Assembly (NCBI RefSeq): GCF_001189295.1
Contig: NZ_CP012159.1
Location: 6,030,525 to 6,094,524 of the forward strand
Direction of reading: 5' to 3'
Origin: Chondromyces crocatus
Lineage (GTDB): Bacteria; Myxococcota_A; Polyangia; Polyangiales; Polyangiaceae
DNA: 64,000 bases
Part shown: piece by piece, positions 17,673 through 25,713 of the stretch
How the letters are laid out: every line of letters starts with the position of its first letter
How positions within the stretch are numbered: the stretch's first letter is position 1
Position numbers and translations under genes: made by a program
The notes under the pieces: generated by a model
The model's input: the letters and a program-made list of their open reading frames with translations, nothing else
What the model was told of the DNA's origin: nothing
Database searches by the model: none

Positions 17673-18197
17673 ATGCCCAGCACCGTCTCGACCTTGTTCG
17701 CGCGCTTCGTGGCTCCCGCCGCGCTGGCCGTCGTCGGTCTCACCACCGGCTGCTCGTCGTGGCGGCTCTCGGAGCCGGCGCAGGCGCCGATCGCGCCGAT
17801 GGCGGCGCCTCCCGAGGGGATGGCGAAGATCTGCGTCGTGCGTGCAGACGAGGCGGCCCACGAGGTCACGTTCCCCGTGCACGACAACGGGGTGCTCGTC
17901 GGCGCCACGCGGGGGCCGGGGCATTTCTGCTACCTGGCGGAGCCCGGGCACCATGTCGTGGAGAGCGCGGCGGACGAGGTCGCGACGGCGACGATCGATG
18001 CGGCACCCGGGGGGCGCTACACCCTGCTCCAGGAGGTCGAAGACCGGCTCGGCCACGTGACGTGCAGGGCCTCCTGGGTCGGCGAGAAGGAGGCGCGCGA
18101 GCACGTGACGGCGACGCCGTATGCACAGCTCGTGGGGGTGCCTTCGGAGGAGAAGCTGCCCGAGGCGGTGCCGCGTGCGGCGGCGATCCGGCGCTGA
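17673..18197 (+). CDS. lipoprotein, DUF2846-like
   Basis: A 174-residue protein with signal peptide and lipobox LTTGC (Cys27). The mature domain (about 50-150) has ICVVRADEAAHEVTFPVHDNG, LVGATRGPGHFCYLAEPG and VVESA, a pattern resembling DUF2846, a small beta-rich domain of unknown role found in envelope lipoproteins. A GAGGAG site lies eight bases before the ATG. Neighbours on the same strand are a membrane protein and an MFS exporter, but the gaps (over 140 bases) argue against one operon. Confidence 0.82.
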   Translation: MPSTVSTLFARFVAPAALAVVGLTTGCSSWRLSEPAQAPIAPMAAPPEGMAKICVVRADEAAHEVTFPVHDNGVLVGATRGPGHFCYLAEPGHHVVESAADEVATATIDAAPGGRYTLLQEVEDRLGHVTCRASWVGEKEAREHVTATPYAQLVGVPSEEKLPEAVPRAAAIRR

Positions 18198-18341
18198 GGT
18201 CGCGTGGCTGCAGCGTGATGCAGGACGCCGGTCGTGGGCCGGCCGACGTTGTCACGATGCTGGCGAAGGAGTAGGAGTGCCGGCCTGCGTCGGCAGCCTT
18301 CGGGACGAGCGAAGGCGCTCCGCGTCCTCTCTTCGGTGCTC

Positions 18342-19769
18342 ATGAAACAGGAAATGCGAGGCGCTGCGGCGTGGGCCGACCTGCTCGCCGAGGGCCGTCT
18401 GCCACGGTTCGCGCTGATCTGCCTCGGGGTCTGGCTCAACGCGGCGGACAGCCTGGTCACCGCCACGATCATGCCGACGGTCGGCCTCGATCTGGGGGGC
18501 TATTCGCTCTTCAGCTGGGCGGTGGCGGGCTTCCTCGTGGGTGCGATCCTGGCGGGGGCCTCCGCGGGCCGCCTGTCGGAGATGATGGGGCTCAGGCGGG
18601 CGACGGTGGTCTCGGGGCTGGTGCTCGCGGCCGGGTGTGTCGTGAGCGCGGCGGCGCCAGGGATCTGGGTGTTCCTGTTCGGTCGGTTCCTGCAAGGAGT
18701 CGGCAGCGGGTGGATGTCGGGGCTGTCGATGGTGGCCATCGCGTTCCTGTTTCCCGACCGGCACCAGGGGCGCGTCTTCGCGGCCGCCGCGGCGGTGTGG
18801 GGCGTCGCGACGGTGCTGGGTCCGCTGATCGGTGGGCTGCTCGCCGAGGCGGGATCGTGGCGGACGGTGTTCTGGCTGTTCGCGGTGCAGGCCGTGCTGT
18901 TCTCGCTGGCGGCGCGCCTCCTGCTCAAGGCCGGCGTGGTGCCCGGGCGGCCGTCGCGCGTGCCGTGGCGGCAGCTCGGTGTGCTGTGCCTCGCGATCGC
19001 AGCGATCGCTGGCGCAGACGTGAGCAAGTCGCCGGGGGTCACGTTCGCGTTCGTCATGGTGACCCTCGTCCTGCTGTACTGGTTGCTGCGCATCGATCGC
19101 GGGGCCGAGACGCGCCTCTTGCCGCGCGTGGCTTCGGACCTCGGCACGATCTGTGGCTCGGGGTATGCCGCGATGTTCGCGCTGACCGCCACGTCGGTGG
19201 GGTTTCTGATCTACGGCCCGGCGCTCTTGCAGAAGCTCCACGGGCTCTCGCCGCTCGGGGCGGGGTACGCGGTGGCCGTGCACGCGATGGCGTGGACGCT
19301 CGCAGCATTCGCAGCTGCTGGCGCGTCCGGGCGCGCTGCAGACCGCTGGATCCGACTCGGGGTGTCGTGCGTGCTGGCGGGGCCGGTGCTGCTGGCGATC
19401 GTGATGCGGGACGCCTCGGTGCCGTGGGTGGTCGCGGCTGCGGCGATCATGGGCGCCGGGTTCGGGTTCTCGTCGGCGCTGATGAACCGGCGGGTGCTCA
19501 CGGCGCTGCCGGATGAGGATCGGGCGGTGGGCAGCTCCGCGCTGATGGCGGTGCGGTTGACGGGGGAGGCGATCGGCGCCGCCGTCACCGGGGCGGTGGC
19601 GAACCTGGCCGGGTTCGGTGCGGGCCTCACGACGGGGAGCGCGCGCTCGGTGGCGGTGTGGATCTTCGTGGCGGCGATCCCGCCGGCCGCTGCTGGTGCG
19701 CTGGCGGCGTGGCGGATGACGGGGCTCGTGCCGCCAGTCCGGCTGGGGGAGCCGTCGCCGACGGCGTGA
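18342..19769 (+). CDS. MFS transporter, drug/proton antiporter type
   Basis: A 475-residue inner-membrane transporter with 12 to 14 hydrophobic segments. The N-terminal half shows NAADSLVTATIMPTV in the first helix (related to motif D1 of DHA exporters), the loop GRLSEMMGLRRA (motif A) and GRFLQGVGSGWMSG (motif B/C region). It likely exports a small molecule using the proton gradient; the substrate is unknown. The ATG chosen begins KQEMRGAAAWADLL; an upstream in-frame ATG would add Arg-rich residues. No regulator gene is adjacent. Confidence 0.88.
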   Translation: MKQEMRGAAAWADLLAEGRLPRFALICLGVWLNAADSLVTATIMPTVGLDLGGYSLFSWAVAGFLVGAILAGASAGRLSEMMGLRRATVVSGLVLAAGCVVSAAAPGIWVFLFGRFLQGVGSGWMSGLSMVAIAFLFPDRHQGRVFAAAAAVWGVATVLGPLIGGLLAEAGSWRTVFWLFAVQAVLFSLAARLLLKAGVVPGRPSRVPWRQLGVLCLAIAAIAGADVSKSPGVTFAFVMVTLVLLYWLLRIDRGAETRLLPRVASDLGTICGSGYAAMFALTATSVGFLIYGPALLQKLHGLSPLGAGYAVAVHAMAWTLAAFAAAGASGRAADRWIRLGVSCVLAGPVLLAIVMRDASVPWVVAAAAIMGAGFGFSSALMNRRVLTALPDEDRAVGSSALMAVRLTGEAIGAAVTGAVANLAGFGAGLTTGSARSVAVWIFVAAIPPAAAGALAAWRMTGLVPPVRLGEPSPTA

Positions 19770-20131
19770 GCGAGCGCCGGGCGTTGCAGGGCAGCGCGGT
19801 GCCTGTGCGACTTCGTTCGGGTCGGCACGCATCGCGCGATGACTCCAGCATCCACGTCGATCGAGGCTCGATAGAATGCAGAAACAGCGCATCCGCTGAC
19901 TGCACTACGGACTGGTCGATCCGTCATCGACGAGGCGCGACTTTCGGGACGCAACGAGCCGGTCAGCGGCTGGGCAACAAAGCCTCCTCGTACGCAATTC
20001 TGCGTAGTGCCGAGTGTGATCACCGTCGTCAAGCTGACCATCGAACTGCGCCGCACTGAAGGGTCGTGGCTGCTGACGGTGCCATGCGCCGCGCAGGAGT
20101 CATGCGTCCCGGTGCGTGGACAGGGAGGGGA
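19770..20131. other. 362-base gene-free stretch
   Basis: Between the MFS gene and the small lipoprotein gene. The only structure noted is an inverted repeat TACGCA-ATTC-TGCGTA (19991-20006), possibly an operator or weak hairpin. The frame that crosses it on the opposite strand is not a convincing gene. GC content starts to fall here toward the following islet. Confidence 0.6.
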
Positions 20132-20560
20132 ATGATGAATCAATTTTCGATGAAATGGTCGATGGTGATCGTGATTGGTCTCTTCACTTCGTCGGGGTGT
20201 CTCGTGGATACCGACCCGGGTAGTGAAGGCGAGATGGAGGATGCAGACGCAGCCAGTGAGGTGATCGCAGAAGTGGGTGAGGAGCAATGTACGCCTTCGA
20301 TCGGGGGCGTCAGCGCGTCCTCGACACCCCGGCTGAACTCGACGATCACCTACACGATCAACGGCTCGTGCCTACCGTCGACGATCGCCATGTGGATCGG
20401 CGACTGCGATGGGATCTACAAGCAGTCAGGAAATGCCTCGCAGGCGCGATTCTCCTGCACACACCGCTGGACGGCAGGAATCAAAGAAGTGCACATCAAG
20501 GATCGGCCCGGGGGATATCACCTCTACCCATCCCCGTTCACGATCAATGTCTTCCCGTAG
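20132..20560 (+). CDS. small hypothetical lipoprotein
   Basis: About 142 residues from the first of two adjacent ATGs, with GGAGGGGA directly upstream. The signal peptide (SMKWSMVIVIGLFTSSGC) ends in a slightly atypical lipobox with Ser at -3, followed by an acidic spacer. The mature part has strands (TITYTINGSC, IAMWIGDCDG, EVHIKDRPGGYHLYP) and four Cys, resembling a single Ig/TIG-like domain, but I cannot assign a family. Base composition is AT-richer than the surrounding genes (AATCAATTTTCGATG near the start), which may indicate recent acquisition. Confidence 0.72.
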   Translation: MMNQFSMKWSMVIVIGLFTSSGCLVDTDPGSEGEMEDADAASEVIAEVGEEQCTPSIGGVSASSTPRLNSTITYTINGSCLPSTIAMWIGDCDGIYKQSGNASQARFSCTHRWTAGIKEVHIKDRPGGYHLYPSPFTINVFP

Positions 20561-20656
20561 CCGCTCGCATCATCGAGGTGCGTCGGCATGGGGTGATGGC
20601 CTTACTTCCGACGCAGATGCATCCTCGAGTGTGACGTGCGCGACACTTTGGCCATT

Positions 20657-20680
20657 CCCGTGGCACACGGCTTCCACGGG
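20657..20680. terminator. hairpin between convergent genes
   Basis: CCCGTGG pairs with CCACGGG across a ten-base loop, midway between the lipoprotein gene and the convergent LuxR-type gene. No T-run on either side; could serve both genes. Confidence 0.3.
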
Positions 20681-20755
20681 GATCCGATGCTCTGGTGGCG
20701 GTACGACCTGACCAATTGCATCAGCGCAACGGGCACCCGAGCCTTCCGCGTCAGT

Positions 20756-21862
20756 TCAGCGTTCACGCGGTTGCCGTAGCCTGAGGACCAGCTCGGCACG
20801 GGAGTGAACGTCGAGCGTTCGATAGATGCGCTCGACGTGCTTGCGAACGGTTCCTTCGCTCAGCTTCAGCACAGCAGCGATCTCCTTGTACGAACGGCCA
20901 GTGCCAATGAGTTGCATTGCGATCGTGCGCTGACGAGGAGACAGGATGCTCTGCCATTCAGGGTCGAGCGCCATTGCCTCATCGTCCGATCCCACTTCCC
21001 GCATGACGACGAGAACTCGGTGCGCCGGTAGGTCGTAGGTCTCCGCATGTAGTTGGTGCATCGTAACCTCCAGGCGCCGAGTTGCTGCCCCATGGCGCAG
21101 GCATCGGTGTCCGAGTCCAGGGTCGACGCTACAGTTCCAGATGGCCTGGATGAGGGCCGTCAGAGCATCTCTGGAACGTCGTTTGCTACCGAGGGGAACG
21201 TAGCGGCGTGCAAACTCGTAGGCAACGCGGTTCGATTCCTGTGGCGCTCCATCGAGTGAACAGCACACGAGCCCCAGCGATTGCTCGCTGACGAGCTGAT
21301 CGAGAATGGGATGCTGGCAGAGCAGCGGCATGGCCATGCGGCCGAGCGCATCACTGACGGTTGGTCCGAGGTGCTCCATGTACCGGCATTCGGCACTGCT
21401 CATCCGCGGAGCATCTGCAGCGCGAACAAGGGCCATGTAACCGTGAGTTCGCTCGGCACCGCCGCCGCGCGTGAACAGCTTCAGCGCGGCAGGCTGCCCG
21501 TAGCCGAATTCTCTGAGGGCTCGATATCCATCGATGCGGGACCAATCAGCGTCCGACATGGTATCGCGGTCGCATACGAAGGAGCCGGGCGGCAGACGGG
21601 AAACGACCTCGAGGACACGAACGTCGTGGTGCTTCCTGCTCATGATGAACTCGGTGAACTCCGGCGGCATGTTGACCCGGAGATGCGTCGCCTCCGCAGG
21701 TCGCGTCCCGCAAAAGGTCTCGATGAATGTACCCATGAATGACACGCCTGCATTGATTGCGGCGAACAGGTCGTCGAGTGTTGCTCCCACGCCGAGTCGT
21801 CGAATCGCCTCGATGCTTCGCGTCAACGTTTGTGATTCATCTCTCATGGTGAAAGCCCCCAT
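20756..21862 (-). CDS. LuxR-family helix-turn-helix regulator, copy 1
   Basis: A protein of up to 368 residues whose last 65 residues are a LuxR/GerE DNA-binding domain: LSPRQRTIAMQLIGTGRSYKE, IAAVLKLSEGTVRKHV, ERIYRTLDVHSRAEL. The N-terminal 290 residues contain no recognised receiver or autoinducer domain but align by eye with the neighbouring regulator (PILDQLVSEQSLG here, PILEQVLAEQALG there). The start is either the ATG used here (MGAFTM) or the ATG five codons later, which has a better-placed GGGGG. Stop is 46 bases from... the next regulator lies upstream on the same strand with a 46-base gap, so the two are probably one transcript. GC content is locally low for this genome. Confidence 0.88.
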   Translation of the reverse strand: MGAFTMRDESQTLTRSIEAIRRLGVGATLDDLFAAINAGVSFMGTFIETFCGTRPAEATHLRVNMPPEFTEFIMSRKHHDVRVLEVVSRLPPGSFVCDRDTMSDADWSRIDGYRALREFGYGQPAALKLFTRGGGAERTHGYMALVRAADAPRMSSAECRYMEHLGPTVSDALGRMAMPLLCQHPILDQLVSEQSLGLVCCSLDGAPQESNRVAYEFARRYVPLGSKRRSRDALTALIQAIWNCSVDPGLGHRCLRHGAATRRLEVTMHQLHAETYDLPAHRVLVVMREVGSDDEAMALDPEWQSILSPRQRTIAMQLIGTGRSYKEIAAVLKLSEGTVRKHVERIYRTLDVHSRAELVLRLRQPRER

Positions 21863-21908
21863 TGATCGGGTCGACCGTGGCGTGGCCCAACCATCGGTGA
21901 TTCGAGCT

Positions 21909-23024
21909 TTATCTGCGCATCTTGATCGTGAGTTCGGCTCGGGAATGCACCTCCAGCTTTCGGTAGATGTTCTCCGTGTGCGCCCGCATCGTTCCTGTGC
22001 GTATAGTCAATGAGTCGGCGATCTGTTTGTAGGAGAGGCCGCTCTCGACGAGCAGGGTGGCGATCTCTTTCTCTCGTGTCGTCAGTCTTGCCGGCTGGAC
22101 CGCTCGAGATTGCCGCGGCGCTATCTGGGGAAGGGAAATGTCACGCATCATGATGAGGATGATGTCCTCGGGAAGAACGTGAGTTTCCTTTGCAAGGAAG
22201 TGGGTATGGAGGTCGAGGAATGACGACACTCGGCCATCCACGATCATCGAGACGTTGCCGCCGATTCCTGGCTGGCTTGCGCGTCGCAGCAGAGCAGGAA
22301 GGGGGCGGCTGCTACGCGGAACGTTCATGGCTGCCCGGTAGCGGTCTGCCAACACATACGCCTTGCGATTTGCTTCGAGCAGAGCGCCCGTGCGTGCCGA
22401 AATGCAAGCATACCCGAGCGCCTGCTCCGCCAGCACCTGTTCGAGGATGGGTTGTGAACTCACGAAGGGAAGGCGTATGCGAGCGAGAGCTGCCCGGATG
22501 GGTCCGTTCAGTGATGCGAGCGTGGCGCGGCTCTCCGGGGGAAAGGCGACGCCCCGCGGCGTCAGCATGGCCATGAAGAGGTGCGTCGCTCCACATCCTG
22601 GAGCGTCGAGGGTGGCCACCTTGTAGCCAGCACCCTCTCCGAGACCATGGGCTTCCAGCGCAGTGAGCGCCTGGAGTTCGTTGCGTAAACTGCCTCGGAC
22701 TGTGTCTCTCGACAAAAGGAGTTCACCAGGCCGAGCCCTGAGGAGCGGAGCCAGTGCGCCTTCGAGATGAGCCTCAGGACTCCTCATCCAGATATCGAAG
22801 AGTTCTTCCGGCAAATTGAATGGGTGGATCGACAAGCTCGGTGGTGCGGCTGGACGTAGAACGCCCAGAAAACCCGCGACCATGGGAACGCTCGACGTGA
22901 GTGTCTCCAGGAGAGCGTCAGAGTTGGACTGGACCGGCAGACGTGCGAGCGCCCGAGCAACGGCGCGCTTTGAGGAAGCGGAAGGAGAGGCCGTCCCTGA
23001 GCGTGTCCGCGTTCGGGTCACCAT
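21909..23024 (-). CDS. LuxR-family helix-turn-helix regulator, copy 2
   Basis: A 371-residue paralogue of the downstream regulator. The C-terminal domain (LTTREKEIATLLVESGLSYKQ, IADSLTIRTGTMRAHT, ENIYRKLEVHSRAEL) is a typical LuxR/GerE helix-turn-helix. The N-terminal part is a sensory domain of unrecognised type, shared with copy 1. The first 30 residues are Arg/Ser/Ala-rich and the true start could be slightly downstream. The gene faces away from the metal-efflux operon, with 400 bases between, so it may regulate that operon, the downstream paralogue, or distant genes; nothing in the sequence decides. Confidence 0.9.
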   Translation of the reverse strand: MVTRTRTRSGTASPSASSKRAVARALARLPVQSNSDALLETLTSSVPMVAGFLGVLRPAAPPSLSIHPFNLPEELFDIWMRSPEAHLEGALAPLLRARPGELLLSRDTVRGSLRNELQALTALEAHGLGEGAGYKVATLDAPGCGATHLFMAMLTPRGVAFPPESRATLASLNGPIRAALARIRLPFVSSQPILEQVLAEQALGYACISARTGALLEANRKAYVLADRYRAAMNVPRSSRPLPALLRRASQPGIGGNVSMIVDGRVSSFLDLHTHFLAKETHVLPEDIILIMMRDISLPQIAPRQSRAVQPARLTTREKEIATLLVESGLSYKQIADSLTIRTGTMRAHTENIYRKLEVHSRAELTIKMRR

Positions 23025-23427
23025 GTTCCCCCTCCCCTCGGGCGTGACGCTTCAACGTATCACCGGAAGAAGGTCGAGAGGACACCGTGAGTGAACCTTC
23101 GGTCGATCAGGATGCGAACGCCGGTCGAGCCTTTCCGATGCATATCGTCTTTTCCTGGTACGTATCCTATCGAGTGTTCGACCTGCGCCGGTCGTGAGGC
23201 GACAAGAGCCGGCTGGAGCTCGGGGCGTAAAAGGCCACATCGCTCCACCCGTCGACGGCGTTCCTGTCCTGGAGATCATAGAGTCTGTAAGAAAATCGTG
23301 ACTGCAACGTCAGCGACACAGGATGTTCGCGCGGCTCGGCTCGACAGCATTGCCCCCATCGCCTATCCTCCGGCGAGAGATGGGAGGCTGGGACGGTGTC
23401 GGCAAGCTGAGCGGGCGGGGCAGGGCG
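23025..23427. other. divergent intergenic region before the metal-efflux genes
   Basis: About 400 bases between the LuxR-type gene and the Cys-rich protein gene. It should hold promoters for both directions. No operator for a known metal sensor (such as a CueR-type or Fur-type box) was recognised. The stretch 23100-23350 is AT-richer than the efflux genes that follow. Confidence 0.5.
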
Positions 23428-23847
23428 ATGGCCCGGGCCGTGCTTCATGCTGGGCTCGCCGTGCTGGTCATGGCCTCGGTCCTGTTCGCCGGGCGTGCGT
23501 ACTGGTGGTGCGCCCCCATGCAGCAGGCGATGCAGCAGTGCTGCTGCGTCTCCACGCCCGATGCCTCGGTGGTCGTGGAGCCAGGGGAGCAGACGATCCG
23601 CTTCGCTTGCTGTGACAGCAAGGCGATCGACACGTTGCCTCAGGCGCACGGGGCGGCTCCATCGCTGGAGGTACCGCCTGCGGCCGTGTTCGCGGTCCTG
23701 CCAGCGACGGTGAGCCTGACGCCTCCGGTGCGGTTCACCGAGGCGCTCCGAGATCCCCTGTCGATCGCGACGCGGAAGGATCCGATCCGCGCCGGGCCCG
23801 GGCGTCCTTCGGAAAGCTGCGCGCTGCTTCAAGTCTATCGCTGCTGA
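23428..23847 (+). CDS. small membrane-anchored Cys-rich protein at the head of the efflux locus
   Basis: A 139-residue protein with an N-terminal hydrophobic segment (HAGLAVLVMASVLFAG) that may be an uncleaved signal or anchor. It is followed by Cys28 (WWC), a CCC cluster at 38-40 and a CC pair at 61-62, all close to the predicted periplasmic membrane face, and ends in YRC. The density of Cys and its place 220 bases upstream of a TolC-CusB-CusA operon on the same strand suggest a metal-binding periplasmic protein. I do not recognise a family. An alternative ATG 48 bases upstream has its ribosome site too close; the one used has GGGCGGGGCAGGG. Confidence 0.7.
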   Translation: MARAVLHAGLAVLVMASVLFAGRAYWWCAPMQQAMQQCCCVSTPDASVVVEPGEQTIRFACCDSKAIDTLPQAHGAAPSLEVPPAAVFAVLPATVSLTPPVRFTEALRDPLSIATRKDPIRAGPGRPSESCALLQVYRC

Positions 23848-24066
23848 TCCGCTCGCCGTGACGCTGGCGGGTGCGAGCTGCCCGCGGTGTCACGCCCGAT
23901 CTCGGGGTGCGCGCGATGACGTCGTGCGGTGTCCCGGGCTCGCCGATCCCTCGGTGGCGTATGCGGATGCTCCGCGCTGCGTACCCTGGATCGTCGCGTC
24001 CGTGGACCACGACGAACGGCTCCGCGCCGTGCCCCTCGACCCGTGTGCGTTGCGGCGAGGTGGACG

Positions 24067-25713
24067 ATGGCGAGCGACAGGTGCGTTAAGGCGACAGTGA
24101 TGGTGGCGGCAGGGCTCTTGCTCGCCGCGAGCGGGTGCTTGCCGGGCGCGACCCGGAACACGCTGGAGGCGGCGGAGCGCGCAGCATCGCCAGAAGCGGT
24201 GGCGAGCTCGTTGCTGAGCAACGAGGAGAGCGCGGGGGCTCGCAGGGGGCGCGGCGCGGCCGATGGATCGGCAGGCGGCGAGGCGAGGCGCGCGGGAGAC
24301 GGTGGCGCGCGCGATGGAGAGGCGGCCGGAGGTCGCGGCACGAGGCCGACCGAGGGCAGGGAGCGTGCGGCGAGCGGGGGCCGTACGGCGAGTGGCGAGC
24401 GCACGGTGAGCAGCGAGCGTGCAGGTGAGGGAGGACGACCTCGGGAGGCGCACATCCCGGACGATGCGGCGCTCGAGCGCGAGGTGGATCTCGCCTCGCT
24501 CCAGGCAGCGGCGATCGCGCGGCACCCTCAGGTGGCGGCGGCAGCGCAGCGGGTGCGGGCGACGGCGATGGATGCGCGCGCGGAGGGGAGCCTGCCTTCG
24601 CCGGAGTTGATGGCGGAGCTGTGGCAGGTGCCGCTCGCGCGGCCCTGGGCGGTCCCGGATGCGGGAATGCTGATGTTCTCGGTGCGGCAGGAGATCCCGG
24701 CTGCGGGATCGCTCGATCGGGCCGCGCAGGCGATGGCGCTGGAGGCGCAGGCCGGGGCGGCGATGGTGACGGGAGCGGCGCTGGAGATCGCGCGTGATGT
24801 GGGCCGCGCGTTCGCCATGTACGTGGAGGCGACGGCGCGGCACCGGGCACACGGGGAGCACGTGGGGATCTTCGAGCAGATGTCGGCGGCGGCGCGGGCC
24901 CGGTACACGGCGGGAGGGCCGGTGTCGGATCTGGTGAAGGCCGACCTGGAACGGGCGCGGCTGCTCTCGTCGGTGGCGCGGGAACAAGGGCGGCTGGAGG
25001 AAGCGCGGGCGACGCTGAACGTGCTGCTGTCGCGGGCGGTGGACGCGCCGCTCGGGCCTCCGCGCGAGGGGGAGCCGATGGGAACGAAGCTGACGCCGGC
25101 AGAGGCGGCGGAGCGGGCGATGGCGCGGAGCCCGGCAGTGGCCGCCGCGGAGGCGATGAAGGGCGCCGCAGCGCAGCGCGCCGAGGCCGCAGGGCGAGAG
25201 GCGAGCTACCCGTCGTTCCTGGTGGGGCTGAGCTACTTCCACCCGGTCGGGGGGATGCACGCGGGCTGGGGGGCGACGGTGGGGATGTCGTTGCCCTGGG
25301 TGTGGGGGCCCGGGTCGAAGAGGGCGGAGGGGGCGACGGCGCGGGCGCGCGGGGAGGCGTCGGCGGCGCAGGCGGTGCGTCTCCAAGCGCGGGGAGGGGC
25401 GGCGACGGCGGTGATCGCGGTGCAGGAGGCAGGGCGGCGGCTCCTTGCGCTCCGCAACGAGGCGCTGCCGGTGGCGCAGCGGGCGCTGGAGGTGACGCGG
25501 GCGGGCTACGCAGCGGGCGGTTCCGACTTCCTGATGTGGCTGGATGCTGCGCACGCGACGCTGGAGGTGGAGCTGGAGATCACCGAGGCGCAGGGGGATC
25601 TGGAGCGCGCACTCGTGGAGCTGGACTTCGCGGTGGGAGGGCGTGCGGCGCGGTCGCCGTTGCCGCTGGTCGCGCTGGCCCCGGCGCACGGGGCGGCAGG
25701 AGGTGCGCGATGA
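24067..25713 (+). CDS. TolC-family outer membrane efflux protein (CusC-like), lipoprotein
   Basis: A 548-residue outer-membrane factor of a tripartite metal efflux system. The signal peptide ends in LAASGC (lipobox). Residues about 30-135 are an unusual Arg/Gly/Glu/Ser-rich insert (ARRGRGAADG, AAGGRGTRPTEGRE). The outer membrane efflux domain follows, starting near LASLQAAAIARHPQVAAAAQ, with long helices and the repeat of that motif near the C-terminus (AMARSPAVAAAEAMKGAAAQ). The ATG is preceded by GAGGT and gives a sensible signal; a longer frame upstream is Arg-rich. The stop overlaps the adaptor start by four bases (ATGA), so translation is coupled. Confidence 0.92.
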   Translation: MASDRCVKATVMVAAGLLLAASGCLPGATRNTLEAAERAASPEAVASSLLSNEESAGARRGRGAADGSAGGEARRAGDGGARDGEAAGGRGTRPTEGRERAASGGRTASGERTVSSERAGEGGRPREAHIPDDAALEREVDLASLQAAAIARHPQVAAAAQRVRATAMDARAEGSLPSPELMAELWQVPLARPWAVPDAGMLMFSVRQEIPAAGSLDRAAQAMALEAQAGAAMVTGAALEIARDVGRAFAMYVEATARHRAHGEHVGIFEQMSAAARARYTAGGPVSDLVKADLERARLLSSVAREQGRLEEARATLNVLLSRAVDAPLGPPREGEPMGTKLTPAEAAERAMARSPAVAAAEAMKGAAAQRAEAAGREASYPSFLVGLSYFHPVGGMHAGWGATVGMSLPWVWGPGSKRAEGATARARGEASAAQAVRLQARGGAATAVIAVQEAGRRLLALRNEALPVAQRALEVTRAGYAAGGSDFLMWLDAAHATLEVELEITEAQGDLERALVELDFAVGGRAARSPLPLVALAPAHGAAGGAR

